From assembly GCA_963531535.1 (NCBI GenBank), contig CAUSGX010000003.1:34748-98747 (forward strand): a stretch of DNA of 64,000 bases, read 5' to 3'. Within the stretch, counting starts at the first letter, position 1. Every line of letters begins with the position of its first letter. Source of the DNA: HOT-345 sp963531535. Its GTDB lineage: Bacteria; Patescibacteriota; Gracilibacteria; Absconditabacterales; Absconditicoccaceae. The position numbers and the translations under genes were made by a program. Positions 31,676 to 42,282 of this stretch are shown here, in pieces. Under the pieces are notes generated by a model. It ran no database searches. It saw only the letters and a program-made list of their open reading frames with translations, and was not told the DNA's origin.

Positions 31676-32518
31676 ATGTATACAAAAGAATTAGACTCTT
31701 ACAAGCCAAAAGCATCAGACTCTGAGAAAACAAAAGAGTTAGGTCCTAAAAAAATTATAAAAATATTTTTTTTGCCGGCCTATCAACTAGTTATCACACC
31801 AGCTAAAGACTTCTTGTATAAAGCAGTAAAATCGCCTTTGCTTTCTATTCATCGGCTTGCTACACTTGACTACTTTAAAAGTAAGGACAAAGAGCCTGAT
31901 CCCTCAATCAGAGATTGGCTTAGGATACTCTTTTTAAGAAAAAGAGCATGGGAATATCGAGGGTATGGCTTGATCGGATTAGCAACTCTTTCAATAGCTA
32001 CTATTGTTTATTGGAGAGTAGCAGTTGAAATGGGTACATATGCCTTCATGCTTCATCCTTTGATTGGAATAATCTGTGCTGGTGGAGCTGCCATCCCTTT
32101 ATGTGGATTAGTAGCTCTGCTCCCGATATTTATCTGGCCAAAGATCATTCTCCGTGTACTTTTTGGCGATGTAAATCCTGGCGATGTAGCACGGAGTATA
32201 GATAAAGGCACATGGAAAAAGAATTACAACTCAAAGTATGAATCAGTATTAGCTTTTTTGCTTCTTGATCCTATCGGACAGTTAGCAAGAGACGTCTCAT
32301 ACGGGGGATCTTTCCTAAGTTATGTTGGACATTATAGCGATAAGATACCGAATGATTTCATAGAAAACAGTTCGATAACTTCTCGATTTGATCATCGTTT
32401 ACAGATGCGAGTGCTTCGTCATAAGGGTGGTTATCTATTGCAACATCGCTATCTTTCAGATGAAGAAGTAGCTAAGGTGCAGAAGGATATACTACTTGAA
32501 CGGGAGGAAGAAAAGTAA
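31676..32518 (+). CDS. Membrane protein, 280 aa, UGA-free
   Basis: A basic N-terminal region is followed by hydrophobic segments at about residues 98-118 and 124-160, then a soluble C-terminal domain with Asp/Ser/Tyr-rich stretches and a charged tail. About twenty glycines are encoded, none by UGA, unlike most long neighbours. It ends in TAA and has its own strong promoter and terminator. I recognise no family. Confidence 0.7.
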   Translation: MYTKELDSYKPKASDSEKTKELGPKKIIKIFFLPAYQLVITPAKDFLYKAVKSPLLSIHRLATLDYFKSKDKEPDPSIRDWLRILFLRKRAWEYRGYGLIGLATLSIATIVYWRVAVEMGTYAFMLHPLIGIICAGGAAIPLCGLVALLPIFIWPKIILRVLFGDVNPGDVARSIDKGTWKKNYNSKYESVLAFLLLDPIGQLARDVSYGGSFLSYVGHYSDKIPNDFIENSSITSRFDHRLQMRVLRHKGGYLLQHRYLSDEEVAKVQKDILLEREEEK

Positions 32519-32530
32519 AAAAAATCTGAC

Positions 32531-32563
32531 AAATACTCTAGGTTTTCCCTAGAGTATTTTTTT
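32531..32563 (+). terminator. Terminator after the UGA-free membrane protein
   Basis: AAATACTCTAG (32531-32541) and CTAGAGTATTT (32549-32559) form a perfect 11-base stem followed by T's. Confidence 0.9.
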
Positions 32564-32619
32564 ATTGTAAGTTTCGAGAAGTTGTGTATAAGTAGGTATT
32601 TATTGGTAAATTTGTATCC

Positions 32620-33195
32620 ATGGAACTTGTAATTCTAAAGATAAGCAAAGAAAATCAAATTAGAAACTCAGATTTCTCTTCTGATTTTTTAGCAACCTTT
32701 AGAGATCTTCCTTATTATGAGCAAAGACTGCTGAAATACACTCTCCTCCAAACAAGATGGTGAGCTGATGAAAAAACGCTCTTGGAATCTGGGCAAGAGC
32801 ATGTATTTTGAGGAGAATATTTCTCAGCTTCTTATAGCTCAGATTGGCTTGCTTTAGCTTTTTCAGAACAAAAGATTGGTATAGATATTGAGATTATCAA
32901 AGAAAGAAGCAAAGTTTTACTAGAAAAATATTCTGAAGAATTGGAGCTATTCTGAGCTGAAAGTTGGCATAATTTCTACCTCTTGCGAACTGCAAAAGAA
33001 GCACTTCTGAAAAAAGTAAACTGAATAAGGCTTGATCTGATTGAAGAAATGAAAGTAATCAAAGTAGAACCAGCTTTTGATCTCGTAATTGATAAAATAA
33101 CCTTTAAGCGAAAAATAACACTCCAGTACAAAGGTGAAAACTATCAGGTTTTTTCTACTATTGATGGCGAGAAAGCAATTAGTATTGCTTTTTAG
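32620..33195 (+). CDS. 4'-phosphopantetheinyl transferase, Sfp-like
   Basis: This type of enzyme transfers phosphopantetheine from CoA to a serine of a carrier protein. The 191-residue protein has KIGIDIEIIKERS (metal-binding D-x-E near residue 90) and LRTAKEALLKK (W/R-x-x-KEA-x-x-K). An upstream segment, GGEYFSASYSSDWLALAFS, stands where the family has the SHS/T element. UGA glycines are frequent (GADEK, VFGGE). No carrier protein or synthase is in the window. It ends convergent with the TPR gene; the two stops overlap by a few bases. Confidence 0.8.
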
Positions 33196-34688
33196 GAGTT
33201 TTTATTTGCGCGAAGAATACGCTTTTTTAGAACGTCCTTTTCTTGGGTATCCTGAGTAAGGGTTAGACCTTTCATATACGCTTCAATAGCTGATGTTTTC
33301 TGGTTATTTTCCAGCAAAAGATCTCCAAGCAAGAGATAAAATCCACTATCTGGGTAATCTTTTAATAAATGAGTGATTTGTCAGATAGAAATTTGATTTT
33401 TTTGTGTAGCAAGCTGTTTTCCTAGCTGCCCATATTGACAAACAACCTGATCTGATTGAGCGAGCTTTTTAGGACAGAGCTGAAGATACGCATTCACAAG
33501 AGATGTATTTTTAAGGTATGGAGAAGACTGTCCTTTGCGATAAGGTTTCCAGAATGCTTCTTGGAAAAAAGAATAAAAATCAGATTTTTTGATTTCTGGA
33601 TATCCAGCTAATCTCTGCCAGCTTTTGATTGCTTTTTCTGTCTCTCCGAGTGCAGTATAGCTCAATACCAAATATCTCTCAGCATCAAGCATTATATCCT
33701 GATTTGTGATTTGTGAGAAAGAGAGCACTGCCTGAGTATAATTTCCAAGTTGATAATAGAGAACTCCTAAATGATAGAGATAATTATTTTTTTGCTCGTA
33801 ATCAAGTTCAAGCAGTTTTTGGAAATAACCAACTGCTGAATCAGGTTTCCCATTTGAAAAATCAGTTTTTGCCAAGATTTGATATGGAAGAATATAATTT
33901 GAATACTCATTTGCCAGTGGAATTGCTACTTTTTTAGCTAATGCATAAAAACCATTCTTCATCAGTTGGAAGCCAATCAATCCTTCTTGGTAATAACTTG
34001 GCACAGATTTTAGGCTTTGATACTGCTGAAATGCTGAATCAATATCAGACTTATAGCTTTGATATTTTGGATCAGTAAGTTGTTCAAGATATTGCTTTGC
34101 CAGTGAATAATCTGCCTCTGCTAGAGCAAATGCGGACTGATAATAGACAAGCTCTTGAGCTGAAATATCGCCCTTTTGAGAAAGATCCCTCAAGAGATTC
34201 TTGAGATGAGAATACTCAGTTTCTGAGCCTTGAGAGAAGCTATTCAGGAGAATCTGAAATTCCTTGATAGCTGGGATAGTTTTTTGAAGTGTTTGTGGTA
34301 AACTATAGTAAAACTTTCTGGCCTTATAAAACTGCGTATCCAAAAGATAGGCATCAATAAGCAAATTCAGATTTTTTGGATTTCTGCTTTGCTGGGTAAG
34401 TTGTTCTAATACTGCTATTTTTTCTTTGATTGTTCCTAGGGTTTCGATATTTTCATTTGGAGCGACTTCTCAAGTTAGAAAATTATCCAGTTGCGGTGAT
34501 ACTTTTTCCTGCGATCAGCTTTGAAGTTGAGTATCTTGTGATTCGAGAGTATTCAGTTCTGGAAGCTCAGTTTTTTGATGATTTTTTCTACTATTGAGGA
34601 AAAGAAAAAGAATCCACGCTAGAAATAGTAGTCCGAGTCCCACATATTTTATGATTGTAAGTATATTTTCCTTAGAAGTTTTTTTCAT
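33192..34688 (-). CDS. Membrane-anchored TPR-repeat protein
   Basis: A basic start and one helix (VGLGLLFLAWILFLFL, residues ~16-31) anchor a linker and about 380 residues of helical repeats. TPR signatures are visible in YLYHLGVLYYQLGNYTQAVL, AERYLVLSYTALGETEKAI and SGFYLLLGDLLLENNQKTSA. Several UGA glycines occur (LTGEVAPN, LQSGSQ, SIGQITH). The repeats would scaffold protein contacts outside or at the membrane. The specific role is unknown. An in-gene AAATCAGATTT copy gives K-K-S-D-F. Confidence 0.8.
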
Positions 34689-34808
34689 CAATTATGATAA
34701 GCGATTAAATCATTTTAAGTATACTTGAAAGAAAAAAAAAGAAAAGAAATCTGATTTCTTCTCTCTTTTTTCTTCTTTTCAAATCTAGAAATTGTGATAT
34801 TATCTCTA

Positions 34809-36023
34809 TTATTTGATAAGCTCTGAAAGCCTAGTAAAAAAGCGGTCTAGGTCTTCTGTAGTATTGTAGAGATAGGTACTCATCCTGCAAGTTCCTCCAA
34901 GATGATAGTGTTTATGTAGTGGATAAGCACAATGCCCTCCACAACGGATACAAATATTTTTTTCAGCAAAAAACTCTCAAATTTTGTTGAAATTTTGCTC
35001 ATCTCTGAGTACAAAGGAGAACAAAGCAACTCTTGGAGCAGTCTGTGAACCGATAAGCTGAACTGCGTCTCAGAGCTGTTTGAAATTCCTTAATGCATAC
35101 CTGACAAGCTCCTCCTCATGCTGCCAGATCACTTGCATTCCTCCCGATAAAGCATGATCTGGACTGAGCGTTTTTATAAACTCCAAGGCATGAAGTAGAG
35201 AAACTGCGCCTACGATATTTGGAGTTCCTGCTTCAAATTTTTGGTTATTTTTTTGAAGGTCAAATCCTGAAATACTTACATCCTTAATTGTTCCTCCTCA
35301 GACAATAAGTGGCTCTAACTCTTTGATTCGCTGATTTTTTAAAACGAGGACTCAGAGTCAGGTTTGAGCCATCATTTTGTGAGCGGTAAATACCAATGCA
35401 TCTGCTCCGATATCCTCAAAATCAATAGAGAAATTTGGTACAGACTGAGAACCATCTACCAAGAAGAAGGTCTCTTTTCTGAGTCTTGATTTGATTTTTT
35501 TGAGATCATAGATATTCCCTGTCACATTGGAAACATGCCCACATGCCACGAGCTTTACCTTATCATCATATTTTTTTTCAAAATCTGATCGATCGATTTC
35601 ATAGCTTTCCTCTAGTCAAAAAAACTCTACTTGAATACCAAAGAGCTTTCCCAAAGCCAATCGAGGTAAACTATTGGCGTGATGATCCCAGATACTTACG
35701 AGGATTTTATCTCCTTTTTGGAGAAAGTGAGAATTTACTAGACTCTGCGCAACCAAATTGATAGCATAGGTCGCGTTATAGGTATATATAACTTCTTTAC
35801 TTGAGGTATTCAGAAGCTCGGCAACAAGGTGCTTACTCTGATCATAGAGCGACTCTGAACGCTCCGAAAGATCATATAATCCACGATGAATATTTGCATA
35901 ATCATGAGCAAGGAAACTACTCACACCATCAATCACCATCTGTGGTTTCTGTGTACTGGCTGCATTATCTAGATAAACTAGTTCTGGGTTATTGTTGAAG
36001 ATTGGGAATAGGTGCTTAAACAT
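34809..36023 (-). CDS. sufS: Cysteine desulfurase, SufS/CsdA type
   Basis: This PLP enzyme releases sulfur from cysteine for Fe-S clusters or thio-tRNA. The 404 residues include YLDNAASTQKPQ, the ANIHRGLYDLSERS region, the PLP-stacking histidine in WDHHANSLP, the Schiff-base lysine in FTAHKMMAQTG and a persulfide-type cysteine near CIRCGGHCAYP. UGA glycines are frequent (AQTGLG, VGGGT). No other suf or isc gene is adjacent, so the sulfur acceptor is unknown. Confidence 0.92.
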
Positions 36024-36075
36024 ACGCTATATCTTGGTTCTAAAGAGATGAAAAATCAGATTTTTTTTATTTTTT

Positions 36076-37050
36076 TTAGAGTTGCTCGTTTGCTTTAAAT
36101 TCAAGGTTTTCTTTGATTTTTTTAGTAATTTCAGGATTTAATGCATACCCAGACATAAGTTCTCAATTCTCAAAGATGAACGGTCTAGAGCTCTCTCCAG
36201 AATAGTCTACATCATACTTTCCCATCAGATAGCTATTGAGTTCAGATCTATTCCTAAACTTGATCGCTTGATACGGCTGATCAAAAGCTAGCTTTTCAAT
36301 AAACAATAACTGGGAATCACTTGTTGGAACTAGGACTCCAATATGTCCGATAAAGAGATTTGAACTCTCTGGATCTATCGTATCATGGAAAAATACTGAG
36401 ATTAAACTTGCTTTAGTATTGATAAATTCGACACCTTTCTTTACCCAGTTTTCTTTTGCTTTTTGAATATTTTCAGATTGAGTAGCAGTTGCAGTTGTTG
36501 GGATCCTTGCAAAGAAATTCTCAAAGATTTTTACTTCCTTATCTGTAAGAATTGGTCTAGCTTTGAGAGATAGAGTATCAAATGAAAGATTCTCCAAATT
36601 TAGTTTATCAACTGGATTCTTGATTCTTATAAAGTTTTTTAGGAGGGAGTATGAGGTAATTCTACAGTTGTATCAAAGAAAGTCAGGATTATTTTTCTCT
36701 TGCACAGTAGGAATAGAAGAACTATCATATTCAAAATTTGCATCTTTGTTATATGTAAATCAAGAGCTTAGACCTTGATTGTGAATACTCGTATTAAACA
36801 GATCTACAGCACCAAAAAAATCTTCAATTGTTTTTTCATCAATGTCAGCAGCACTGAGCGCCTGCTTGACTTCCTGTTTTGATACCTCATCACTAATATT
36901 TGAATAGGTAATTCAAGAAAGCTGATGATAAGTAGTAGTTCATGATTCTATTGTCTGATTCCCAGTAAGTGAATGATCAACTGTTGGAGTCTGCGTTGAA
37001 CATCAAGCTAAAATTACTCAAAGAGAGCAGAGGAGTGCTAATTTTTTCAT
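36076..37050 (-). CDS. DUF4300-family lipoprotein
   Basis: A lipoprotein signal (MKKLALLCSLGVILAGCS) has a lipobox LAGC whose Gly before the lipidated Cys (residue 17) is UGA. The mature part matches my memory of the DUF4300 family from Firmicutes: ITYSNISDEVSKQEV, DFLGYNCRITSYSLLKNF, KASLISVFFHDTIDPES, LFIGHIGVLVPT, AIKFRNRSELNSYLMGKYD. The family has no assigned function; the Cys/His conservation suggests a cysteine-peptidase-like or transferase fold, which is my inference. It is 324 aa, complete to TAA. Confidence 0.85.
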
Positions 37051-37128
37051 AGTGATAAGATAGTTTTGATAAAAGAGATAAGTAGGCAATTAGTGGTTCT
37101 ATGAGAACTCCTTTCAGAGAGGGAATGA

Positions 37129-37437
37129 TTACCTTTTCAGCACTAACTTTGTAAATTTTTGAAGCTCTTTTGCAAGTCAATATTCAAAAACGAATGCGTT
37201 CCAAGCACCGTCTTCACTCAAAACACCATGTGGAATATCCTCTGGAATTTCTCAATTATTACTCGCTTCAACATCTCTAAACCAAGCTTTACTTTCGTAG
37301 TATTTTAGCAGTTTTTTAATCTGTGGTCTTAGAGCTTTTCGCTTCTCAAAGGAGGCATTTACTTCTTCTAGCATCTGATTCATTTCATTAAGAATGCTTT
37401 CCATTTCTTGAATTTTCTGAAGTTGTTTCATATTCAT
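37129..37437 (-). CDS. DUF4298-family protein
   Basis: The 102-residue protein begins with a coiled coil (IQEMESILNEMNQMLEEV). It then has LLKYYESKAWFRDVEASNNG and HGVLSEDGAWNAF, the pattern of DUF4298 proteins found mainly in Firmicutes. UGA glycines occur at NNGEIPED and YGLAKE. ATG at 37437 or two codons later at 37431 are both possible. Function is unknown. It lies just upstream of the DUF4300 gene on the same strand. Confidence 0.8.
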
Positions 37438-37497
37438 TTTGTATTAAAAAAAAGAAGATAAAAAGTCAGATTCCTCTTTTTTTATCTGAGAATAATT

Positions 37498-37920
37498 TTA
37501 TTTCAGACTGATATAAATCCTAAATTTCTTATTTGCGAAGTCATATTCTTCGAGATCAAAGGAATATTTTCTTGGTAAATCTGTTAGGCTCCAAATCTTT
37601 TCTCGAGCATTAGTCACATCTTGTGCACTATTGTACTCAAACTCAAAAATCTTGAGATTCTCCTCATCTACAATAAGTGAATCAAAATCTGGTACTGTAC
37701 CTTTAGTTTCAAATCATAAATATACATCATATGCTCAGCTTTGAAAGTCTTTTTCATAATTAGTATATACAGCGTAAACCAATGGAGAAACCAGATTTTC
37801 TCAAAAAGCTGACTTAAGATCTCTTTTCATAAATTCTCATCGAAGAGCTTCTAAGTCCTTATAAGACTGATGATTTTCATTTGTTGTCCTCGTAGAGAGT
37901 CCAGAAATAATTTTTTGCAT
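37498..37920 (-). CDS. GyrI-like / AraC effector-binding domain protein
   Basis: The 140-residue single-domain protein has the order expected of GyrI-like small-molecule-binding folds: SPLVYAVYTNYEKDFQSGAYDVYLGFE, then a strand/loop, FEFEYNSAQDVTNAREKIW and a C-terminal KFRIYISLK strand. Such stand-alone domains bind hydrophobic or cationic compounds and can protect against toxins. UGA encodes several glycines. It sits between the DUF4298 gene and an acetyltransferase in what may be one operon. Confidence 0.7.
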
Positions 37921-37937
37921 GTTATAAAACAAAAGAT

Positions 37938-38603
37938 TTAAATAAGATTCTTTAATTTTAGGATATCATTTCCTAGGATAATATCAAGGTTTTCTGTAAT
38001 TTTCTCAATATCCCAATTCCGCCACTGAATTTCTTGAAGTATATTGATCATTTCTTGATCAAATCTATAACGAATGATCTTCGCAGGATTTCATCAAACA
38101 ATGGAATATGGCTCAACATCCTTGGTTACAGTTGCATTTGCTCAGATAATTGCTCAGTTTCAGATTTTAATACCAGGCAAAATCGTAGCATTGTAGCCTA
38201 TCCAGACATCATTTCAAATGATAGTATCTCATTTATTCACTCATTGAATTAATTCAAAAGTCTTTTTCCAGTCTCAGTTTTGAGATCTTTGAAGTGACTC
38301 CATTCGCTCACCACCGAAAATTCCAAAAGGATAAGTAGATATTCCATCGATCTTATGATTTGCACCATTCATAATAAACTTTACTCCAGTTGCAATTGCA
38401 CAAAATTTACCAATAATAAGCTTATTCTCTATCATTGGGCTACGATACAAAACATTTTTCTCAAACTTTTCAACTCCCTCTGGATCATCGTAATAAGTGT
38501 AGTCGCCAACAACAATATTCGGATCCTGAATGAAGTTTTTTAAAAAACCGAGTCCCTTGTAGGCTGGAATTGGAAATTTCTCATTTGGGTTTGGTCAAGT
38601 CAT
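37938..38603 (-). CDS. Vat-type xenobiotic (streptogramin A) O-acetyltransferase
   Basis: This left-handed beta-helix (hexapeptide-repeat) enzyme uses acetyl-CoA. The 221 residues start MTGPNPNEKFPIPAYKG and include VGDYTYYDDPEG, IGKFCAIATGVKFIMNGANH with the catalytic-type His, STYPFGIFG, GDTIIGNDVWIGYNATILPG and VGGNPAKIIRYRF. This closely follows VatD/VatE proteins. Whether it inactivates streptogramins or acts on another alcohol cannot be told from sequence. UGA glycines include residue 3 (MTGPNP) and VWIGYN. Confidence 0.87.
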
Positions 38604-38638
38604 AATATTTACAAAAAGAAGATAAAAAGTCAGATTTT

Positions 38639-39151
38639 TTATTTTTTTGTATTAATATTTTTCAGATATTTTCTGATTCTTGATCTAATATTCTTGTAAG
38701 GAGAGCTTGTGTTAAGCTGAACGAGTCTTCAAAAAGTTCGTTTTGTATATCGAGCCTTCCCATAAAGTTCCTCATTTGTATGGTTTTCAAGCATCTTTAT
38801 AATTGATATATTATTTTCTCTGAGCAATGTTTTCAAAGTAGAAAAATCAAGGTGGTCATAGTCTTTATAAAATCTTTGAGCGAGATTTCCTAGTTCATTC
38901 CGCTTAAATCAGATTTCTGGTAGCTGGAGTTCCTCAGGAGTTTCAAAGTTCCTCTCCCATTTCAAAACCAGTTCTCATCGTCAAATAAGATAAGAAATCA
39001 GATTGTTGACTGATACTTTTGTACCTTTTATTTGTCATTCAAGTTCCTTACGATTAGCGAGCTCAGCTGGGAATATTTCTACATCTTTCCATAAAGTCGT
39101 GAAATGCTTTTTGAACTCTGAGATAAGCTCATCTTTATTACTAGGTATTAT
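38639..39151 (-). CDS. ClbS/DfsB-family four-helix bundle protein, unclear start
   Basis: The frame encodes KDELISEFKKHFTTLWKDVE, VSVNNLISYLIGRGELVLKW, EIGFKRNELGNLAQRFYKDY, NEELYGKARYTKRTFGRLVQ and LNTSSPYKNIRSRIRKYLK, a full match to the ClbS/DfsB (DUF1706) pattern. ClbS itself protects DNA from colibactin; other members are uncharacterised. Between an upstream TAA (39155-39157) and the conserved KDEL region there is no ATG, GTG or TTG. Only AUA (39151 or 39148) is available, so the start is uncertain. The alkylation-repair gene ends just upstream. Confidence 0.8.
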
Positions 39152-39158
39152 TAATTAG

Positions 39159-39833
39159 TTACTTCTTAAACTGAACTAAATATTCTTTTGTTTTAGCAGA
39201 AATTCTTCTGCTTTCTCTGGCTTTTTGAATAGTTTTATTTTGTACAAACGGTTCTAGAACTTTACTCTCAATCAGTGGAATTGTTGCTTCATATTGTTTT
39301 GCGAGGGCTGTAGCAAAGTATCGAGCTTGCATCATCTGAATATAGTACTCTTCACTTTTAATTTTTGCAACGAGATGAAGCATTTCAGGTTTGAATTCTT
39401 GATCTAAAAAGTTTGAGAGCAGGAGTCCTATAGCATAACGCACAGTGTAGCAATGAGAACTCTTGATCCAGATTTTGATTTGTTGATAGGTCTCTTGTGG
39501 GTATATTTTAAAGATCTTTGGAGAGAAGATATCACAAACCTCCCAATTATCGATAAAAGGCAGAAATTGCTCAAGTTTAGAAATTGCAGATCAAAAGTCT
39601 TTTTCCTGTTCAATGAAAATTCAGTGCAAAAGATTTTCTTCCAGATACTGATGAGGAAGTTGAGATAAAAAATCTGACCTTTCATTAGAATTTCTGAGTT
39701 CTTGAGCTAGTTTTCTCAAGACTGGAATCTTTGTTCATAAAATGTTTTTTGGCTCAATAGTGGGAATGAGTCTTGCATTGAATTTTGCATTTTTCTCATC
39801 TCTAAGCTCCAGTAAGCGTTGGATAATATTCAT
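39159..39833 (-). CDS. AlkD-type DNA alkylation repair protein
   Basis: AlkD-type HEAT-repeat glycosylases remove alkylated purines. The 224 residues contain KNILGTKIPVLRKLAQEL, FIDNWEVCDIFSPKIF (the conserved W/D region), YTVRYAIGLLLSNFLD, YYIQMMQARYFATALAK and NKTIQKARESRRIS, in the order of COG4912-like proteins. UGA glycines are at ILGTK, LHGIF and FGSAI. An in-gene motif copy gives R-S-D-F. It is the first gene of the accessory run on this strand. Confidence 0.85.
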
Positions 39834-39854
39834 TGTAACTAAATAGATATAAAC

Positions 39855-40481
39855 CTAGCACTCCTGTCCGTCAAAGACTTTTCTTATCTCTTCAAGTGAA
39901 ATATTCCCTTCTCTCAAAAGTCTAATCTCTCAGTCTTCATAAAAAATAATCGTTGATGGGGTACCAGTTAGAGTACTAGTATCCGAAATCTCCATATCAA
40001 TTTCCTCCCTAATCTGTGGACTGAGTTTCTCTAAGCTCGTTATTGAAGGTTCTCAAGAGATATTTGCACTGGTGGTCAGTACGATTCCCCCAGCTCATCT
40101 GATAATATCAAGTGCAGTCTGGTTTCTTGGAATTCTAACTCAGATGGTAGCTAGTCACTGATCAAACTTTTTTGTAAAATCTAGTTTCGCTCTAAAGATT
40201 ACTGTAAGCTCTCAAGGCCAAAATTTCTCTAAAACAGGGGTGATTTTCTCTAGAACATCTGGTTTTTCATCAATAATTTCTGTAAGCCTAGAACGATCGT
40301 CAATCAATGCAATAATCTTTTTGCTATGGTCTCTCTTTTTGATTTGATAGAGCTTTCCCACGGCGATTTCATCAGGAAGTGCTCAAATTCCATAGACCGT
40401 ATCAGTTGGAAATACCACAATTCCTCAGTTTTTCAAAAAGTCAACCGCCATTGCTATCTCTTCTCTTTTGATATCCTGCAT
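39855..40481 (-). CDS. tsaC: L-threonylcarbamoyladenylate synthase TsaC/Sua5/YrdC
   Basis: TsaC makes the threonylcarbamoyl-AMP used for t6A at position 37 of ANN-decoding tRNAs. The 208 residues show GGIVVFPTDTVYGIGALPD, YQIKKRDHSKK (the K-x-R substrate site), FWPGELTVIF, GVRIPRNQ and TTSANISGEP. UGA encodes glycines at most of these, for example both FPTDTVYGIG and ANISGEP sites. It ends in TAG. Its pathway partner tsaE lies near 46.5 kb; tsaB/tsaD are not in the window. Confidence 0.94.
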
Positions 40482-40517
40482 AAAGTCTGCAATTCTAAAA
40501 AAATAAAATCAGATTTT

Positions 40518-40733
40518 TTATTCTTTTTTCTCAAAAGATAAACTAACTACTGTGATTATAATTACATAGAGCATTGAAAGTCAAACAATAAGCCAAATTG
40601 AGGTGTTGGTTTTTGCGAGATGTGAAATTGCAATTGCGAAGAGGATTCCGAGTATGCTATAGATTATTGAGCGAGGCATTATTTTTTTTGTAAGTTCTCT
40701 TTTCTCTTCTTGGGTGAATGTTTTTTTAATCAT
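40518..40733 (-). CDS. Small two-helix membrane protein, 71 aa
   Basis: ATG at 40733 gives a charged head (TFTQEEKRELTKK), two helices (SIIYSILGILFAIAISHL and IWLIVGLSMLYVIIITVV) and a short Lys/Glu tail, ending in TAA. One UGA glycine lies in the second helix. Function is unknown. It is 36 bases upstream of tsaC and probably in the same transcript. Confidence 0.6.
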
Positions 40734-40817
40734 TTTAAATTAAATAAAGAATAAAACTACTCTGAGTCTAACCTATTTTGCTCTCAAATCAAGAGGAGTT
40801 ATTTTTTGCCTAAAAAA

Positions 40818-40846
40818 GGAAAAAACCTGCTTTTACTTCAGGTTTC
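40818..40846 (-). terminator. Terminator downstream of the 30-aa peptide gene
   Basis: On the minus strand AAACCTG and CAGGTTT pair across a nine-base loop and are followed by six T. Confidence 0.7.
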
Positions 40847-40867
40847 ACCTATTTTAGAATCTAATTT

Positions 40868-40960
40868 CTAACTAAAGAATTTTCTATAGATCAATATTCC
40901 TCAGCAAATGATAATGCCAAGATTAACGAGAATGAAGAATATCTTTGCAAAAGTTTTCAT
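40868..40960 (-). CDS. Very short membrane peptide, 30 aa
   Basis: The frame ATG (40960) to TAG (40868) encodes a basic residue pair, one long hydrophobic helix with a UGA glycine in its second half (NLGIIICGGILIY) and a basic C-terminus. A terminator follows 20 bases after. The use of UGA as Gly in the hydrophobic core and the terminator support a real small protein. Its role is unknown. Confidence 0.5.
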
Positions 40961-41082
40961 TTTGCAAGCAGAAAGGTGGATAAAAACTTTAGGCTAGTGT
41001 CTAGATTGTTTCACTTTGTTATCGCGAGAGGAAACCGTGGCGATGTCTGCTCCGAAGTTACTTCGTAATCCAGATGATATAA

Positions 41083-41454
41083 TTACTCAGCTTGACTATA
41101 ACTAATCTTCTTGAGTTTCTCTTTAAACTCTGCTGATGGCGTGAAAATCACCTTAGGTTCAATTTTTGAAGTGTTAAATTTTTTCTTATCTTCTACTCCC
41201 TCGCTAGAAAGACTCAAACGGAAAGACCCTAAATCTCAAAGTTTAACACTTTTCCCCTCGGCTAATTGCCTTGGTAGTTCTGTGATAAGATTTTCAATCA
41301 CATTGATGATGTCTCAAATCGTAAGCGAAGATCTCTCTTCTACGAGCTTTGCGATTTCCTTTTGTGAAACCTTTCCAGTATTCACAGGATTAGCATACCA
41401 TTTCTTCTTGGTTGGATCTAAAGGATTTGCTCTTTGTACAAGTTTGAATTTCAT
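41083..41454 (-). CDS. HU-like DNA-binding protein
   Basis: The 123 residues carry an N-terminal extension (MKFKLVQRANPLDPTKKKWY, then ANPVNTGKVS) before the HU fold: QKEIAKLVEERSSLTIGDI, VIENLITELPRQLAEGKSVKLGDLGSF, and a C-terminal strand and helix region FTPSAEFKEKLKKI. The LGDLGSF motif (with a UGA glycine) marks the HU/IHF superfamily. The N-terminal extension resembles the HU variants described as Bacteroidetes-type. It would compact or bend DNA. Confidence 0.85.
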
Positions 41455-41730
41455 ACTGTAGTGGGAAAAGAGTAAAAAGCAGACAATCTGTCAGCACTAT
41501 CACTGTAGCATTTTCTCCTCTAAAGTCAAATAAAAAAGATATACGGAAAGAAATATATTTCTATCAGTATAGAAGTAAAATTATATACGGGAAGATATTT
41601 ATTTGTATATGGGAGAAAATAACTTGATTTTCTAGAGTAGCATAGTATTATATCTACTGCCATAAAAATAATTAGAGGTTCATTAACAATAATACAAATT
41701 AAAAAAGATTTTATATGAAACATATCTATG

Positions 41731-42261
41731 ATGAAAAAATTACTAATAGGTGTAGCTATTACCTGCATTATCGTCATTGGCGGGTGGCTTCTTACTACCT
41801 CAAACTTTTTTATCTCTAAAAGCCCAAATAATTACCCATTTTTTGAGGGTAAAATAATAAATCAAGATACTGAGGAAGAAATATCAAATCAAGATATATG
41901 AGAAGTCCAAAACTCAATCCCCACAGTTCATCTTATAACAAAAGATAAAGATATAGGACTTGAGTTAATGCCTGAAGATCAACCTTTAGGAAATGATGCT
42001 TCTTGAGGACGAATTTCAACTTATGGTTTCGGTCTTGAGCAATTACATTATACAGGTGGGTATGTTTATCTGTTGCGATCAACATTTTCTGAGGACAGTG
42101 AAAAGTTTGATATTTGGAGATTCCCAGTAGATAAGGAAACATTTCAACGAAAGGCTTTAGAGGATGATGTTAGTATCTTTGATAAAAATTATTTTTATCA
42201 AATCATAACCTATCGCCAAGATGGTGAAATATATGCCGAACTCAGAAGAATAAAAAGATAG
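41731..42261 (+). CDS. Signal-anchored DKNYY-like protein, 176 aa
   Basis: A signal or anchor (KKLLIGVAITCIIVIGGWLL) precedes an acidic linker and a beta-rich domain. The C-terminus (VSIFDKNYFYQIITYRQDG, LRRIKR) parallels that of the next, convergent gene (SDKDYYYQLINHYDGS, LNRIKK). DKNYY-family proteins have this Asp-Lys-Asn-Tyr-Tyr signature and unknown function. UGA glycines are at DIGEVQ and ASGGR. The ATG at 41728 one codon upstream is also possible. Confidence 0.65.
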
Positions 42262-42282
42262 CCCCTTTAACTGACCAAACCA

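Noticed and set aside
41111..41461. A plus-strand 116-codon frame
   Set aside because: It lies opposite the HU-like gene, which has a clear motif and UGA glycines.
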